Assembly: GCF_000177235.2 (NCBI RefSeq)
Contig: NC_014829.1
Coordinates: forward strand, 4,526,001-4,590,000
Direction of reading: 5' to 3'
DNA length: 64,000 nucleotides
Origin: Evansella cellulosilytica DSM 2522
GTDB lineage: Bacteria > Bacillota > Bacilli > Bacillales > Salisediminibacteriaceae
The notes beneath the pieces are model-generated. The model was given only the letters and a program-made list of their open reading frames with translations, searched no databases and was not told the DNA's origin. Positions 11,001 through 21,000 of the stretch are shown one piece after another. Position 1 is the stretch's first letter, and the number at the start of each line of letters is the position of its first letter. The position numbers were made by a program, and so were the translations under genes.

Positions 11001-11273
11001 ACCGAGCGTACCAATCATGCCATCTGGATTTTCTATTTTTATTATTTTTTCAATCGTTTCGATGTTTAATGGTTCGATATATACTTGGTCTGCCACCGAT
11101 TGGTCTGTCATGATCGTTGCTGGATTGTTATTTACGAGGACAACTTCTATGCCTTCCTCTTTTAACGCTAAACACGCTTGTGTTCCAGCATAGTCAAATT
11201 CCGCTGCCTGCCCAATGACAATTGGTCCAGAACCGATGACAAGTACTTTGCTTAAATTGTTATGCTTTGGCAT
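8013..11273 (-). CDS. carB: Carbamoyl-phosphate synthase large subunit (arginine-specific)
   Basis: Makes carbamoyl phosphate from bicarbonate, ammonia delivered by CarA and two ATP. Two homologous ATP-grasp halves are visible: each has the nucleotide fold [11 protein letters not shown] / [11 protein letters not shown] and the metal-binding EVNPR(V/S)SR. The C-terminal MGS-like allosteric domain follows. Its roughly 1086 aa are typical of the family. The ATG at 11273 (MPKHNNLSK) has GGAGG at 8 nt; the upstream in-frame start at 11294 lacks support. Its position inside the arg operon marks it as the arginine-regulated isozyme; a pyrimidine copy would be expected elsewhere. Confidence 0.96.
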   Translation of the reverse strand: MPKHNNLSKVLVIGSGPIVIGQAAEFDYAGTQACLALKEEGIEVVLVNNNPATIMTDQSVADQVYIEPLNIETIEKIIKIENPDGMIGTLGGQTGLNLTVELYESGILDKYDVTLLGTSVQSIQKGEDREKFRNLMLEIGEPIPESSIIEDMESGFHFVKEIGYPVIIRPAYTLGGAGGGFATNDEELEAILKQGLTLSPIHQVLIEKSIKGWKEVEYEVMRDENDTCTIVCNMENMDPVGVHTGDSIVVAPSQTLSDVQYQMLRDSSLKVIRALNVVGGCNIQFALEPQSNQYYIIEVNPRVSRSSALASKATGYPIARIATKCAIGYHLDEILNPITGNTYASFEPAIDYIVAKLPRFPFDKFSEGDRSLGTQMKATGEVMAIDRSFEGALNKALRSMEMKAHSLYLPAVRNKTSEEIEALLIKPTDLRLFAIAEAFRRGYTIEQIAMLTEIDRWFLTKVKNIVTCESELATYQWEIVPDELIKKAKHLNVGDKRIAEIFSITEKEVRQKLKQLHVKRGYKLVDTCAAEFDAITPYYYSTYRGADEVETSTNKKKVLVIGSGPIRIGQGIEFDYCSVHAAKAVKKKGYEAIVMNNNPETVSTDYSIADRLYFEPLALEDILAVVEKEKVEGVLVQFGGQTAINLANELEAEGVKVLGTSNEVIDKLEDREQFYALLNDLDIPHIAGKTISNPDQLLKSANELEYPVLIRPSYVIGGQSMFICYNDYELNKYLHRIIEDGSERSWPLLVDKYLPGLECEIDVISDGESIVVPGIFEHLEKAGVHSGDSVALFPPITIGEHTKEMVIKYGERIAKALPIVGMMNIQYVVHDETVYVLEVNPRSSRTVPIMSKVTGVPMIEWATNVQLGDSLTDLSEVLGLLQEPQYYSVKAPIFSASKLKGVDHVLGPEMKSTGETLGLGLTIEEAFSKALALNNVNKNEDNKVLFCSISDRAKDESVAYIQSFVKNGYAIIGTEGTVTFLQEKGIHAEAINKEKVLLHDFWKKTTPTIVLNIPNEGRDGEKIGFYIRELAVRYQVPYFTSNDTLKPWIDAFEQKETIEIPRTLGDYLAYIKNGNEEVPLCQLQKN

Positions 11274-12348
11274 ACGTTCTCCCTCCAGAAGCAATCACTT
11301 GTTGTAAAAATTGATTAAAAATGTATTCTGTATCACTTGGTCCTGGATGTGCTTCAGGATGAAACTGAACAGATTGTATTGGTAAGTGGTTATGCTTTAA
11401 TCCTTCTACTGTCTTATCATTTACATTTTTAAATAGCACTTGAAAGTCGTCATAGTTGATACTATCTTCAATGACCACATAACCATGGTTTTGAGCTGTC
11501 ATGCTTACTTTTCCAGTAGTTAATTCTTTGACAGGATGATTTCCGCCACGATGCCCAAATGCGAGCTTTTTCGTTTTAGCTCCATGCGCTAGTGCAATTA
11601 ATTGATGTCCTAAACAAATACCTAATGTCGGAAAGCTTTCTGTGATTCTTTTAATTTCTTTAAACCACGGCTCGAGCTTCATAGGATTTCCAGGGCCGTT
11701 ACTTAATAACACTCCGTCTGGCTCTAATGCTGCTATTTGTTCATAGCTATAGTAATAAGGAACAACCGTTACGGCACAATTTTGTTTTAACAGTGCATGT
11801 AAAATTGATTTTTTATACCCATAGTCGATTAAGACGACATGTTCGCCGTCATTTTCATAAACAACTGGCTCCTTCGTCGACACATGGTCGACCCAAAAAT
11901 CCGTTGAAACGTCTTTCCCATTCTTTTTTAACATATCGGTTGATGGCTCTGTTGTAATCATGCCTTTAACCGTATGATGCTTTCGAATTACTTTCACTAA
12001 CGCTCTTGTATCGACCTCTGTTAAGCCTGGTATACTCGCTTCCTTAAGCTCATCTGAAAACTTTTTCGTCGCTTGGTAGTGACTAGGGTCATCGCACATA
12101 TCACCAGTAATCACTCCTGCTACTACCGTTTTTAAGCTTTCGTCATCGAATTTGTTCAACCCATAATTTCCGATTAGCGGATAACAAAAAGTGAGAATTT
12201 GGCCTGCATAAGAAGGATCTGTTAGGATTTCTTGATACCCTGTCATACTTGTATTAAAAACAACCTCACCGACCATATCATTTAGCTCTCCGATGAGCTT
12301 GCCTTCAAAAACTTCCCCTGTTTCAAGTACTAAGTATGCTGGCTTCAC
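11260..12348 (-). CDS. carA: Carbamoyl-phosphate synthase small subunit (glutaminase)
   Basis: Class I glutamine amidotransferase subunit that hydrolyses glutamine and channels ammonia to CarB. The catalytic cysteine lies in LGICLGHQL and the His-Glu pair in QFHPEAHPGP. The N-terminal half has the small-subunit motifs VVFNTSMTGYQEILTDPSYAGQ and GLTEVDTRALV. Length 362 aa. It starts at a GTG overlapping the argD stop (GTGA) and overlaps carB by 14 nt, so translation of argD, carA and carB is probably coupled. Confidence 0.95.
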   Translation of the reverse strand: MKPAYLVLETGEVFEGKLIGELNDMVGEVVFNTSMTGYQEILTDPSYAGQILTFCYPLIGNYGLNKFDDESLKTVVAGVITGDMCDDPSHYQATKKFSDELKEASIPGLTEVDTRALVKVIRKHHTVKGMITTEPSTDMLKKNGKDVSTDFWVDHVSTKEPVVYENDGEHVVLIDYGYKKSILHALLKQNCAVTVVPYYYSYEQIAALEPDGVLLSNGPGNPMKLEPWFKEIKRITESFPTLGICLGHQLIALAHGAKTKKLAFGHRGGNHPVKELTTGKVSMTAQNHGYVVIEDSINYDDFQVLFKNVNDKTVEGLKHNHLPIQSVQFHPEAHPGPSDTEYIFNQFLQQVIASGGRTYAKA

Positions 12349-13541
12349 AAGGATCCCTCACTTTCTAATTCCATCGCTTTAAAAATATCAATCAATGAAT
12401 CTATTACTTCGTCAACTTCTTCTTTCGTAGTCGTTAACGGAGGTAAAAGTCTAATCACATTTGGACCTGCTAATAAAACTAAAATATTTTTATCCCGTGC
12501 TTTTGCAATGATGTCATTGGCTGGCCCTTTTAAAACGATTCCTTGCATCAGTCCTATTCCGCGAACCGCTTCTATTTCGACAAATTGATTTTTCAACTCA
12601 TTCAGCTTCTCCGTTAAATATGCCCCAATATTAGTAGCATGTGGTAACCACTTCGTTACTTCACGCATTGTAGCGACGCCTGCTGTTGTTACAATCGGAT
12701 TACCACCAAATGTCGTACCGTGTGTGCCTGCTTCCAGCGCTTTAGCTGCTTCCTCCGTTGCTACTATCGCACCTATCGGTAGACCTGAGCCTAGTCCTTT
12801 TGCTAACGTCATCACATCAGGTGTAATTCCGTACTGTTCATAAGCAAATAACGAACCTGTTCGCCCGATACCCGTTTGCACTTCATCAAATATGAGAAGA
12901 ATGTCATGCTCCTTACAAATTTTTGAAAGCTCCTCGAGCCATTCTTTGTTTGCAGGAATCACACCACCTTCTCCTTGAATGACTTCTAAAAGTACTGCAC
13001 ATGTCGTTGACTTAGCGACTTCTTTTAATGACTCAATATCGTTATAAGGTAAATAGCGAAAGCCTGGTGCTAGCGGAGCAAAGCCATCTTGTATTTTAGA
13101 TTGCCCTGTTGCAGTTAATGTCGCGAGAGTTCGGCCGTGAAAGGATTGTTTAAATGTGACTACTTCAAAGGCGTCATTTCCTTTCACTTTTTGCGCATAT
13201 CGACGTGCAAGCTTTATTGCACCTTCATTTGCTTCCGCACCACTGTTACAAAAAAATACTTTGTCACCGAAGCTATTATCTGTTAGCAAATCAGCTAATT
13301 CCTGTTGAGATGGGATATGAAACAAGTTAGAACAGTGCCAAAGTGCTTGCAGCTGCGCTTCTACTTTATTTTTCACCTCGTCATTGACGTGTCCTAAGTT
13401 ACACGTTCCGATGCCAGAAGTGAAGTCTAAATATTTATTTCCTTTATCATCCCATACGTAGCTCCCTTTCCCTTTGACGATCGTAAGTGGAAATCTAGCG
13501 TACGTTGGCATTATCGTTTCAGTTTTTATCGCCTCAGACAT
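12345..13541 (-). CDS. argD: Acetylornithine aminotransferase
   Basis: PLP-dependent class III aminotransferase converting N-acetylglutamate semialdehyde to N-acetylornithine. Family marks are FCNSGAEANEGAIKLAR, the LIFDEVQTGIGRTG region with the PLP-binding aspartate, and the Schiff-base lysine in TLAKGLGSGLPIGA. At 398 aa it is full length. Its start overlaps the argB stop by 8 nt and its stop overlaps carA by 4 nt, as in the B. subtilis argCJBD-carAB-argF operon. Confidence 0.95.
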   Translation of the reverse strand: MSEAIKTETIMPTYARFPLTIVKGKGSYVWDDKGNKYLDFTSGIGTCNLGHVNDEVKNKVEAQLQALWHCSNLFHIPSQQELADLLTDNSFGDKVFFCNSGAEANEGAIKLARRYAQKVKGNDAFEVVTFKQSFHGRTLATLTATGQSKIQDGFAPLAPGFRYLPYNDIESLKEVAKSTTCAVLLEVIQGEGGVIPANKEWLEELSKICKEHDILLIFDEVQTGIGRTGSLFAYEQYGITPDVMTLAKGLGSGLPIGAIVATEEAAKALEAGTHGTTFGGNPIVTTAGVATMREVTKWLPHATNIGAYLTEKLNELKNQFVEIEAVRGIGLMQGIVLKGPANDIIAKARDKNILVLLAGPNVIRLLPPLTTTKEEVDEVIDSLIDIFKAMELESEGSL

Positions 13542-14337
13542 GGTACATCTCCCTATCTGCTATCATTTTTGTGCCGATTTTTTTTCCTTCTAAAAAATGG
13601 GTAATACTATTCGTTTCCATCCCATTTAAGATGACTACTTGATCAACATTATGTGTTAAGCCATCAATTGCCGCTCTCACCTTCGGAATCATGCCACCAG
13701 TGATGACCTCTTGCTCAATGAGTGACTCCGCTTCTGACTGGGAAAGTTCATGAAAGGTTTTTGTTACGCCGTTCTTTTCCGCGTATATACCTGGGATGTC
13801 ACTAATAAAGCAAAGCTTCGCGCCTAACGCTTGCGCAACAGCGGATGCTGCAACATCACCATTTATGTTGTATTTCTGTCCTTCACGATCAATACCGACT
13901 GGTGATATAACAGGGATGAAGTCTTGGTCTAATATTTGATCAATTAATTTTGTCTTCACTTGAACAACTTCGCCAACAAAGCCTAGCTTTTCTGCACTTG
14001 TCGTAGGTGCTGCTTGTAGTAAAGCCCCATCGACACCACTAATACCGTAAGCATTTCCGCCAACCTTTTGTAAGCTTTCTACAATTTGTTTATTTACAGA
14101 GCCGCTTAACACCATCTCCACGACGTTAAGCACTTCCTTCGTTGTTACCCTTAAGCCATCTTCAAACGTTGTATTTACACCGAGCTTCGTTAAGAGCGAG
14201 GAAATGAGTGGACCACCACCGTGAACGATGACAGGTTTACATATTCCCTTTTGATGGAGCTCAGCTATATTTTTATAAAATGATTGTGGTAATCTTTCTA
14301 GCACACTACCGCCACATTTGATGACAAGATAATTCAT
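13534..14337 (-). CDS. argB: Acetylglutamate kinase
   Basis: Phosphorylates N-acetylglutamate. Amino-acid kinase fold: KCGGSVL at the N-terminus, substrate/nucleotide glycine loop VIVHGGGPLIS, and NINGDVAASAVAQALGA near the middle. Length is 267 aa. The C-terminal ITGGMIPKVRAAIDGL segment is conserved. No long N-terminal helix typical of arginine-inhibited hexameric forms is present, which fits organisms where ArgJ recycles acetyl groups. AGGAGG precedes the ATG. It lies 11 nt after argJ. Confidence 0.95.
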   Translation of the reverse strand: MNYLVIKCGGSVLERLPQSFYKNIAELHQKGICKPVIVHGGGPLISSLLTKLGVNTTFEDGLRVTTKEVLNVVEMVLSGSVNKQIVESLQKVGGNAYGISGVDGALLQAAPTTSAEKLGFVGEVVQVKTKLIDQILDQDFIPVISPVGIDREGQKYNINGDVAASAVAQALGAKLCFISDIPGIYAEKNGVTKTFHELSQSEAESLIEQEVITGGMIPKVRAAIDGLTHNVDQVVILNGMETNSITHFLEGKKIGTKMIADREMYHV

Positions 14338-14348
14338 CGGACTCCTCC

Positions 14349-15575
14349 TTATGTTCGATAGGAAGCGTTGATTTTGACATAGTCATACGTTAAATCGCAT
14401 CCCCAAGCAGTCGCACTCGCTTCTCCTTGCTGAAGATCTACAACGATGGATACTGTCTCTTGTTGGAGGTAATCCTTCGCTACTTCTTCGTCAAAATAAA
14501 GTGGTAGGCCATTTTCAACGACAGGAATTGGACCTAAAGCAACACTCACTTTTTCAGGCAAAATCGGTTGCTCGCTATACCCTATTGCACAAACAATTCG
14601 CCCCCAGTTCGGATCAGCACCATAAATCGCTGTTTTTACTAAGTTAGAAGATATAATCGTTTTACTTATCTTTCTAGCAGCTTCCTCCGATTGTGCTCCT
14701 TTTACTTCTACCTCAACGAGCTTCGTAGCCCCTTCTCCGTCTCGTGCAATCTTTTTCGCAAGTATTTGACTCACTTGTTCAAGCGCATCTAAAAATTTCT
14801 CCCACTCCGGGTGGTTTTCATTTAATGGTGCATTGTTTGCTTTTCCGTTCGCCATAACGAGCACCATGTCATTTGTACTTGAGTCTCCGTCAACAGTAAT
14901 CATGTTGTATGTTTTATTTGTTACTTGCTTTAATGCATTCGATAAGCTTTCTTGCTCAACATTTGCATCCGTTGTAACGAAAGCAAGCATTGTTGCCATA
15001 TTAGGGTGAATCATCCCTGACCCTTTTGCAGCACCGCCGATACTCACTTTTTTTCCATCAATTTCAAACTGCACTGCGATATGCTTCACACATGTATCTG
15101 TCGTTAAAATCGCTTTTTCAAATCGATCGGTGTCAATATGCTCGCTTTTATCTGACTCAGAAACACCTGCCTTAATTTTTTCCATCGGTAAGTGTGTTCC
15201 GATAAGCCCTGTAGAAGTAACGGCTACAAGGTGATCTTCAATTCCGAGCTTACTGGCAAAAAGATGACGCATTTCGTAAGCATCTTCAAGCCCTTTATCT
15301 CCTGTACACGCATTTGCTACGCCGGAGTTAACTAATATTGCTTGAATTTTATTTTCAACTGCAATACTTTCTTTCGTAACATGTAATGGCGCTGCTTGAA
15401 ATTGGTTTGTAGTATATACTCCTGCAGTGTTTGCTGGCACGTCAGATTGAATCCAACCAAGATCTAGCTTATATTTTTTTATTCCACAATGAAGTCCGCC
15501 GGCTTTATACCCTTCAGGTGTTGTTACATTTCCGTTCGTTAACACATGAAGTTTTTTCTTTATCGTCGTTTGCAT
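14349..15575 (-). CDS. argJ: Bifunctional ornithine acetyltransferase / N-acetylglutamate synthase
   Basis: Recycles the acetyl group from N-acetylornithine to glutamate. Self-cleavage into alpha and beta chains is expected at the MATMLAFVTTD site, where the threonine becomes the nucleophile. Other family blocks are NSGVANACTG and NMITVDGDSSTNDM. The ATG at 15575 (MQTTIKKK) has AAGGATGG about 9 nt upstream; the in-frame ATG at 15596 has no proper spacing, giving about 408 aa rather than 415. Bifunctionality is inferred from the absence of argA or argE in the cluster. Confidence 0.94.
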   Translation of the reverse strand: MQTTIKKKLHVLTNGNVTTPEGYKAGGLHCGIKKYKLDLGWIQSDVPANTAGVYTTNQFQAAPLHVTKESIAVENKIQAILVNSGVANACTGDKGLEDAYEMRHLFASKLGIEDHLVAVTSTGLIGTHLPMEKIKAGVSESDKSEHIDTDRFEKAILTTDTCVKHIAVQFEIDGKKVSIGGAAKGSGMIHPNMATMLAFVTTDANVEQESLSNALKQVTNKTYNMITVDGDSSTNDMVLVMANGKANNAPLNENHPEWEKFLDALEQVSQILAKKIARDGEGATKLVEVEVKGAQSEEAARKISKTIISSNLVKTAIYGADPNWGRIVCAIGYSEQPILPEKVSVALGPIPVVENGLPLYFDEEVAKDYLQQETVSIVVDLQQGEASATAWGCDLTYDYVKINASYRT

Positions 15576-15602
15576 ATGATCAGTCCATCCTTTCATTTCT
15601 CT

Positions 15603-16643
15603 TTACGGGTACATCGGTATTTCTTTTAATCCTAGCGTCACGTCCCAACCGTTCATGACATTCAAGTTTTGAATGGCCTGACCTGCTGCTCCTTTGACTA
15701 AATTGTCGATCACCGATACGATCGTTACTTTTCCAGTTCGTGCATCTGCGTGTATACCAATATCACAGTAGTTACTGCCACTTACCTCTTTCGTCGCTGG
15801 GTAAATACCCTCTTGCCGAACACGGACAAATGGATGCTGACTGTATACGTCTGTATAAAAATTAATGAGCTCTTCTGTCGTCTTTTCTTCGTTTAAATCT
15901 ACATAAATGGTGCACATGAGTCCTCTTGTCATTGGAATTAAGTGTGTTGTAAAGGTGACCTGCGTCTCCTGACCCGATTCCTTTTGAATAAACTGTTCAA
16001 TTTCTGGTATGTGTTGATGCTCTCCTAGTTTATAAGCTTTTAAATTTTCATTAATTTCAGAATAAAGTGTTCCTAGCCCTACTTTTCTACCTGCTCCTGA
16101 TACGCCTGATTTGCCATCAATGATGATCGACTCAACATTTACCCAACCTTTTTTTACAATTGGTAATAACGCAAGTAGCGTTGCAGTCGGGTAACAACCC
16201 GGATTAGAAATAAGTTTGCTATTCATAATTTCTTGTTCATACAACTCTGTTAAGCCGTATGTAGCTTCCTGCAAATAATCTTCCGAAGCAGCCGACGTAC
16301 CATACCAAGTTTCATAGACTTCTTGAGACGTTAGCCTAAAATCACCTGATAAGTCTATGCAAGCTATATTATTTTTGCGACATTCTGGTACTAATTTTTG
16401 ACTAACTCCAGGTGGTGTTGCAAAAAATACAACATCAACATCTGATGATAGTCCTTGTATATTCCATTCATTCATCTGAACATTAATAATATTCGTTAAG
16501 TGAGGATAAACTTCTTTTATTTCTGTTCCGCTCTGAGAATGAGAGATAATTGATTTTAAATGGACATGTGGATGCTTATTTAACAAGCGAATTAGCTCAA
16601 CAGCCCCATATCCTGTTCCCCCAACAACAGCTACATTTACCAC
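15603..16643 (-). CDS. argC: N-acetyl-gamma-glutamyl-phosphate reductase
   Basis: NADPH-dependent reduction of N-acetylglutamyl phosphate; first gene of the operon. Rossmann motif VVGGTGYGAVELIRLL is N-terminal, the catalytic cysteine lies in SNPGCYPTATLLAL, and the dimer/substrate loop is SGVSGAGRK. Length 346 aa. It starts at a GTG with GGGAGG 9 nt upstream and sits about 30 nt from the predicted transcription start. Confidence 0.96.
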   Translation of the reverse strand: MVNVAVVGGTGYGAVELIRLLNKHPHVHLKSIISHSQSGTEIKEVYPHLTNIINVQMNEWNIQGLSSDVDVVFFATPPGVSQKLVPECRKNNIACIDLSGDFRLTSQEVYETWYGTSAASEDYLQEATYGLTELYEQEIMNSKLISNPGCYPTATLLALLPIVKKGWVNVESIIIDGKSGVSGAGRKVGLGTLYSEINENLKAYKLGEHQHIPEIEQFIQKESGQETQVTFTTHLIPMTRGLMCTIYVDLNEEKTTEELINFYTDVYSQHPFVRVRQEGIYPATKEVSGSNYCDIGIHADARTGKVTIVSVIDNLVKGAAGQAIQNLNVMNGWDVTLGLKEIPMYP

Positions 16644-16678
16644 GTTAACAAACCTCCCATTCCCTTGATTAGTTCATT

Positions 16679-16707
16679 ATTATACTCCTTGATGAATTTA
16701 TATGCAA
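16679..16707 (-). promoter_or_regulatory. arg operon promoter with ARG-box operator
   Basis: On the minus strand, TTGCAT (16702-16707), a 17-bp spacer and TATAAT (16679-16684) form a near-consensus sigma-A promoter. The -35 and spacer are overlapped by TGCATATAAATTCA (16693-16706), which matches the Bacillus ArgR/AhrC box TGAATAWWWWTTCA at 13 of 14 positions. This supports arginine-dependent repression by steric blocking. Confidence 0.8.
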
Positions 16708-16744
16708 TAGAATTAAAAAAATTATTGTATTGTTTTTATAAGAT

Positions 16745-16837
16745 AAGGTTGACTAAAAGGAGGTTTTTTACGAGGGCACTGAAAAAGTTGTTTTGTACTT
16801 TTTCAGTGCCCTCGTTTTTTACCTCTTAGTCAACCTT
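16745..16837 (-). terminator. Long compound hairpin between argC and the GNAT gene
   Basis: The outer stem AAGGTTGACTAAAAGG / TTAGTCAACCTT encloses a perfect inner stem, ACGAGGGCACTGAAAAAGT / ACTTTTTCAGTGCCCTCG. It lies downstream of the GNAT gene and upstream of the arg promoter. T-runs follow the inner stem on both strands, so it can terminate either direction. Confidence 0.7.
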
Positions 16838-16897
16838 TACGCATCATATGTAAGTTGGTTTCTTATAGCGAGCTTGTCGGAGTTTTGCCATTAGTCT

Positions 16898-17494
16898 TTA
16901 GGTCGTAGTTCGCTTCTCGCTATTAAACGCATGATAATACTCGTCTCTTAATAAAGAGTATACGACTGTATCGTGATACTTTTCTCCGTCAAAGTCCGTT
17001 TGCCTTAATACGCCATCCTTATGGAAACCGTACTTTTCTAGTAGTTTTTTAGATCCTTTATTTTCAGCAAATATATCGCCAACGATTCGATTCAGTTTCA
17101 TCACTTCAAAACCGAATTGTAAAATATACGATAAAATCTCTGTCATCACTCCTGTTTGTTGATATTCTTTTCTAATGACCACTCCCATCTCTGTTTTCTT
17201 ATGCCAAAGGTTTAGCTTATGAAAACGAAACGTACCTACTATTTCCTCATTCATTTTATTGACGATGACCCATGGGACTTCCTTTGTTTTTTCGAATTGC
17301 TGCAAACTTCCTATTATGTTTTCTTTTACTTCTTCTATCGTTTTAACGGGGTGAGGTGTAATATATTTCATTGTGTTCTTTTCTTTTAAAAAAGAATATA
17401 GGCTGCTTGCATCCTCTACCATAATCTCCCGTAGCAAATAGTTTTTTGTTTCTATTAATGGAATACTCTCTAATCTCTTGATTTGTTTCTCCAT
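16898..17494 (-). CDS. GNAT family N-acetyltransferase (RimJ/RimL-like)
   Basis: Acetyl-CoA-dependent acetyltransferase, 198 aa. Features are the N-terminal substrate strand NYLLREIMVEDA, the central TFRFHKLNLWHKKTEMGVVIRKEYQQTGVMTEIL region covering the acetyl-CoA loop, and the C-terminal NKGSKKLLEKYGFHKDGVLR block, all typical of ribosomal-protein-alanine acetyltransferase-like proteins. AGGAGAG precedes the ATG. The substrate cannot be told from sequence; members act on proteins, antibiotics or small amines. Confidence 0.85.
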   Translation of the reverse strand: MEKQIKRLESIPLIETKNYLLREIMVEDASSLYSFLKEKNTMKYITPHPVKTIEEVKENIIGSLQQFEKTKEVPWVIVNKMNEEIVGTFRFHKLNLWHKKTEMGVVIRKEYQQTGVMTEILSYILQFGFEVMKLNRIVGDIFAENKGSKKLLEKYGFHKDGVLRQTDFDGEKYHDTVVYSLLRDEYYHAFNSEKRTTT

Positions 17495-17548
17495 ATATTC
17501 TCTCCTAGCTCTTTTCGCATAGATTGTTGTTTTTAAATATATTTATAT

Positions 17549-17672
17549 GCTTGGCTGCACTACTGGTGGACGCTTTCCGCGGGCAAGGCTTCAGCTAATC
17601 GGGAAAACCCACCCGATGGATCTTCAGCCCTTGCTATTCCCGCTGGAGTCGCCACCTTTCGTTTCACCAAGC
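17549..17672. repeat. REP-like palindromic intergenic element
   Basis: A 124-bp imperfect palindrome closed by GCTTGG / CCAAGC. It has GC-rich arms (GGACGCTTTCCGCGGGCAAGGC against CCCTTGCTATTCCCGCTGGAGTCGCC, partly paired) and a perfect inner hairpin ATCGGG...CCCGAT. It is GC-rich against AT-rich flanks. The CGCTTTCCGCGGG/CCCGCTGGAGTCG signature recurs in many Bacillaceae intergenic regions, and a partial relative begins at the right edge of this window. Confidence 0.7.
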
Positions 17673-17757
17673 TGAAAAAAGCAACAAATTTTAAGAAAAC
17701 AACCTCTCTCCTTTTTATCGGTTCATCTTTGTATACTTTCTTTCTAGTTAATCTAAA

Positions 17758-17786
17758 GAATATTATTACTTATTCATCGCAAAATA
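17758..17786 (+). promoter_or_regulatory. Candidate sigma-G promoter of sspH
   Basis: GAATA, 17 bp, CAAAATA compares with the forespore sigma-G pattern gnATR-N17/18-cATnnTA with one -10 mismatch. sspH is a sigma-G-dependent gene in Bacillus. Confidence 0.4.
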
Positions 17787-17816
17787 ACAAAGAATGACTA
17801 ATAGGAGGTTTTATAC

Positions 17817-17996
17817 ATGCATACACAACGAGCGAAGGAAATAGCGCAATCACCTGATATGAAGAATGTTACATATAATGGCGAACAAATTTATATTCAA
17901 CACGTGAACGATGAAAATGATACTGCTCGCATTTTCCCAATAAACGATTCACAAAATGAGAAAGAAGTTTTAGTCGCAAACTTAAAAGAAGAGTAA
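17817..17996 (+). CDS. sspH: H-type small acid-soluble spore protein (SspH)
   Basis: A 59-aa protein beginning MHTQRAKEIAQSP, followed by NVTYNGEQIYIQHV and TARIFPI. This is the pattern of the SspH family of minor spore-core proteins made in the forespore. AGGAGG lies about 8 nt before the ATG. A hairpin terminator follows at 18008. A second, diverged copy occurs at 37764-37943. Identification rests on the conserved QRAxEIxxSP and Y(N/H)GxxxYIxxV blocks. Confidence 0.9.
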   Translation: MHTQRAKEIAQSPDMKNVTYNGEQIYIQHVNDENDTARIFPINDSQNEKEVLVANLKEE

Positions 17997-18007
17997 AGAA
18001 TGGATGT

Positions 18008-18052
18008 GCAAAAGCTACTTTTAAGTAGAACCTCTTGAAAGTAACTTTTTGC
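18008..18052 (+). terminator. Hairpin terminator after sspH
   Basis: GCAAAAGCTACTTTT pairs imperfectly with GAAAGTAACTTTTTGC. The T-run is built into the distal arm. Confidence 0.5.
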
Positions 18053-18085
18053 CCCGTCTCATACTAAACTTCGGAGGTGACATTC

Positions 18086-21000
18086 ATGATAGAACGTTAT
18101 GAGTTAAAGCAAATAAAAAATGAAATGGTTTTAGTCGTTCATTTAGATCCTCAGTTAACGGAGTTTTCAAGTGAATTAGGTCATTCACCAAAGAAAAAGG
18201 AAGACCTTCACGTTTATATACGTTCCTTTGTTAAAAGGAAGTTCCCAAACCTTAAAGTGAACGCGATTAAAGTCATGTCAGGCTCGATATTAATATCTTC
18301 TATTTATTTACACGCTACACCAAGTGATGCTCATGCAACTACTCCTTCTCAAATAAGCACTGAGGAAAAATATGACGTATATACCGTAAAGCGAGGAGAT
18401 AGTCTATCTGTCATTGCGAGGGATCATGACATTACTGTTCAAGCGCTAAAGGATGCGAATGGTTTAAAATCAGACATCATTTTTATCGGGCAGCAATTGA
18501 AGCTCCCTTTTTATACGTACACAGTGTTGCAAGGGGATAGTCTGTTTACAATTGCTAGACATTTTCAAGTTACTGTCGATGATATTATTGCCACGAACCG
18601 TTTAACTAGTGACCGTATATTCCCTGGGCAAAAGCTTCGTTTGCCTACTACTTCCAAAGGTGTAAAGGTGGATGAGCCTCAACCAATAAAAGCTACCGTT
18701 GAACCGACATTTACTTATGTTGTTGTGCCTGGCGATTCCTTATCCGTGATTGCGAAAAGGTTTCATACTACTATAGATGCTTTGAGAACACTGAATCATT
18801 TATCTTCTGATATTATCCGCGTTGGACAAACTCTCGTGATCCCACAAAAGGGTGAGGAAGCTGTCACTGAGCCAAAGGGAGACACTACGCCCATAAATGA
18901 AACGAATGAACCTGTTCGTGAGCAAGAAACGATTCGTTATACAGTAGTTTCCGGTGACTCGTTATCTGTTATTGCAAAGCGATTTAACACAACGGTAACT
19001 GCGATAAAACAGGAAAACAATTTGTCTTCTGACATTATCCGTATCGGGCAATCGTTAAAAATACCCGTTATTAAACAAGAGGACAATATAACAGAAAATC
19101 CACCAACTGACGGTGAAAATATAGAACGTGGAGATGAGACGCAAAATACTATTTCATATACCGTTGTTTCTGGTGATTCACTTTCTGTCATTGCTAAAAG
19201 ATACGGTACATCTGTTGACGCAATTAGAACGTTGAACAATTTAACCTCGGATTTGATTCGAGTTGGACAAGTGTTGCATATTCCACATATACCGGATACT
19301 GTCGTTGAAGCTCCAGTGGTCGATGTTCCTACCTCTATAAATGGCGCTTCACAACATCAATTCAAAGTAAGTGGTAGTGGAAAGCCAGGTGCATCTATCT
19401 TTATTAGCATTACCGATACACATGAAAACACGATTGAAAATACAGCAACAGTAGATGCTGATGGTAACTTCTTTACAGCGTTAGATGTAAGTGCATTGTC
19501 AGACTCTACACTGACAGTTCGTGTCAAACAAACGAACTCTTTAGGTAATAGTAGTCAAGCTAGTCTTTATATTGTTGAAAAAGATACGGTAGCTCCTGAA
19601 GAGCCTCGTTTAGTGAATACTGAGAACATTATTAACAACCAAAACGAACGCGAATTTCTCTTTGCAGGAACTGCTGAACCGGAGGCAGCTATATTCTTTA
19701 CGATTTCGAGTGAGAACGAGCAAGTGGAAGCAACTGCACACGCAAATAGTGAAGGCGAGTTTACATTACCTATTGATCTATCTCAGTTAGCAAATGGGAC
19801 GGTTGTCGTACAAATGTATCAAAAAAATAAGACAGGAAACAAAAGTGAGTTGATAGAGCACTCCTTCGTAAAGAATGCTGTGACACCTGCGCTTAGTTTG
19901 CATGCCCTTACTCCTGTTTTTAGTGGTAATGTAGATAGCTATATCGTTTCAGGAGTTACTTCCGCAGACAGCTCTATTACCATCTCGATTACCGATGGGG
20001 AAAAAATAATGACTGAAATGGTCTCTTCAGATTTAGATGGAAATTTTACGCTACCTGTCGACCTTCGTTTTCTTAAAGACGGTGAAATAACAATGATGGT
20101 TAGTACAGAAGACGTTCATGGGAATGTCAGTAAAGAACACCATACTCATTTAATGAAGGCTACAGAAGCCCCTCGTGGATTAAATGTGTCTGACTTAGGT
20201 TTTATTAATAATACAAACGATACAGATTATGTCATTCAAGGTGTCAGTGATGAGAATGGCGCTGTCGTTACAGTTACGGTTTCAGACGGGGATGCGACAT
20301 TAACGGAAACTGGCATTGTTGAAAATGGAGAGTTCGCTATTCGTCTAGACTTGAGTAGATTACACGATGGGCCAATTACGATAGTCCTATTTCAAGCCGA
20401 TGAGTTTGGTAATGAAAGTGAATCAACGACGCTCAACGTTGAAAAGGATACACATATTACAGCACCAACTTTAACGAGAAGTGGCTTTGCTTTCGTTGGT
20501 AGCAATGTCGTTTATCACTTTTCTGGAATTGCCGAGCCGATGTCTACCATTCATTTTTCAGTAGCGGAGGCTAATGGAAATAACGATAGAAGTCTTACCT
20601 ATACTGTCGGTGAAAATGGATTTTTCAACATTGACCTTCCCCTTAGTGACATCAACTATAGTGAAGGCGTCATTGTATCTATAACACAAGAGGATAAAGC
20701 AGGGAATTTGAGTGAGGTTCTCTCTCCAGATGCAATCATATATACTGTTCAATCTGGAGATACATTGTCTCATATTGCAAAAAGATTCAACACAACTGTA
20801 CAAGCTATTACGAGATTAAATCATTTAACTAGCGATCGCATTCATATTGGACAATCACTACTTTTACCTGTAACCGCTACAGAGACGCTCAATTTAGGAT
20901 ACATGTTTTTTGGCGATCCTAAGCATTTTACAAATGCGGTTCTAGCAACGGAACGCTCCTTTAATGTCGTGTCTCCTAGTTATTTTGATATTAATCGTGA

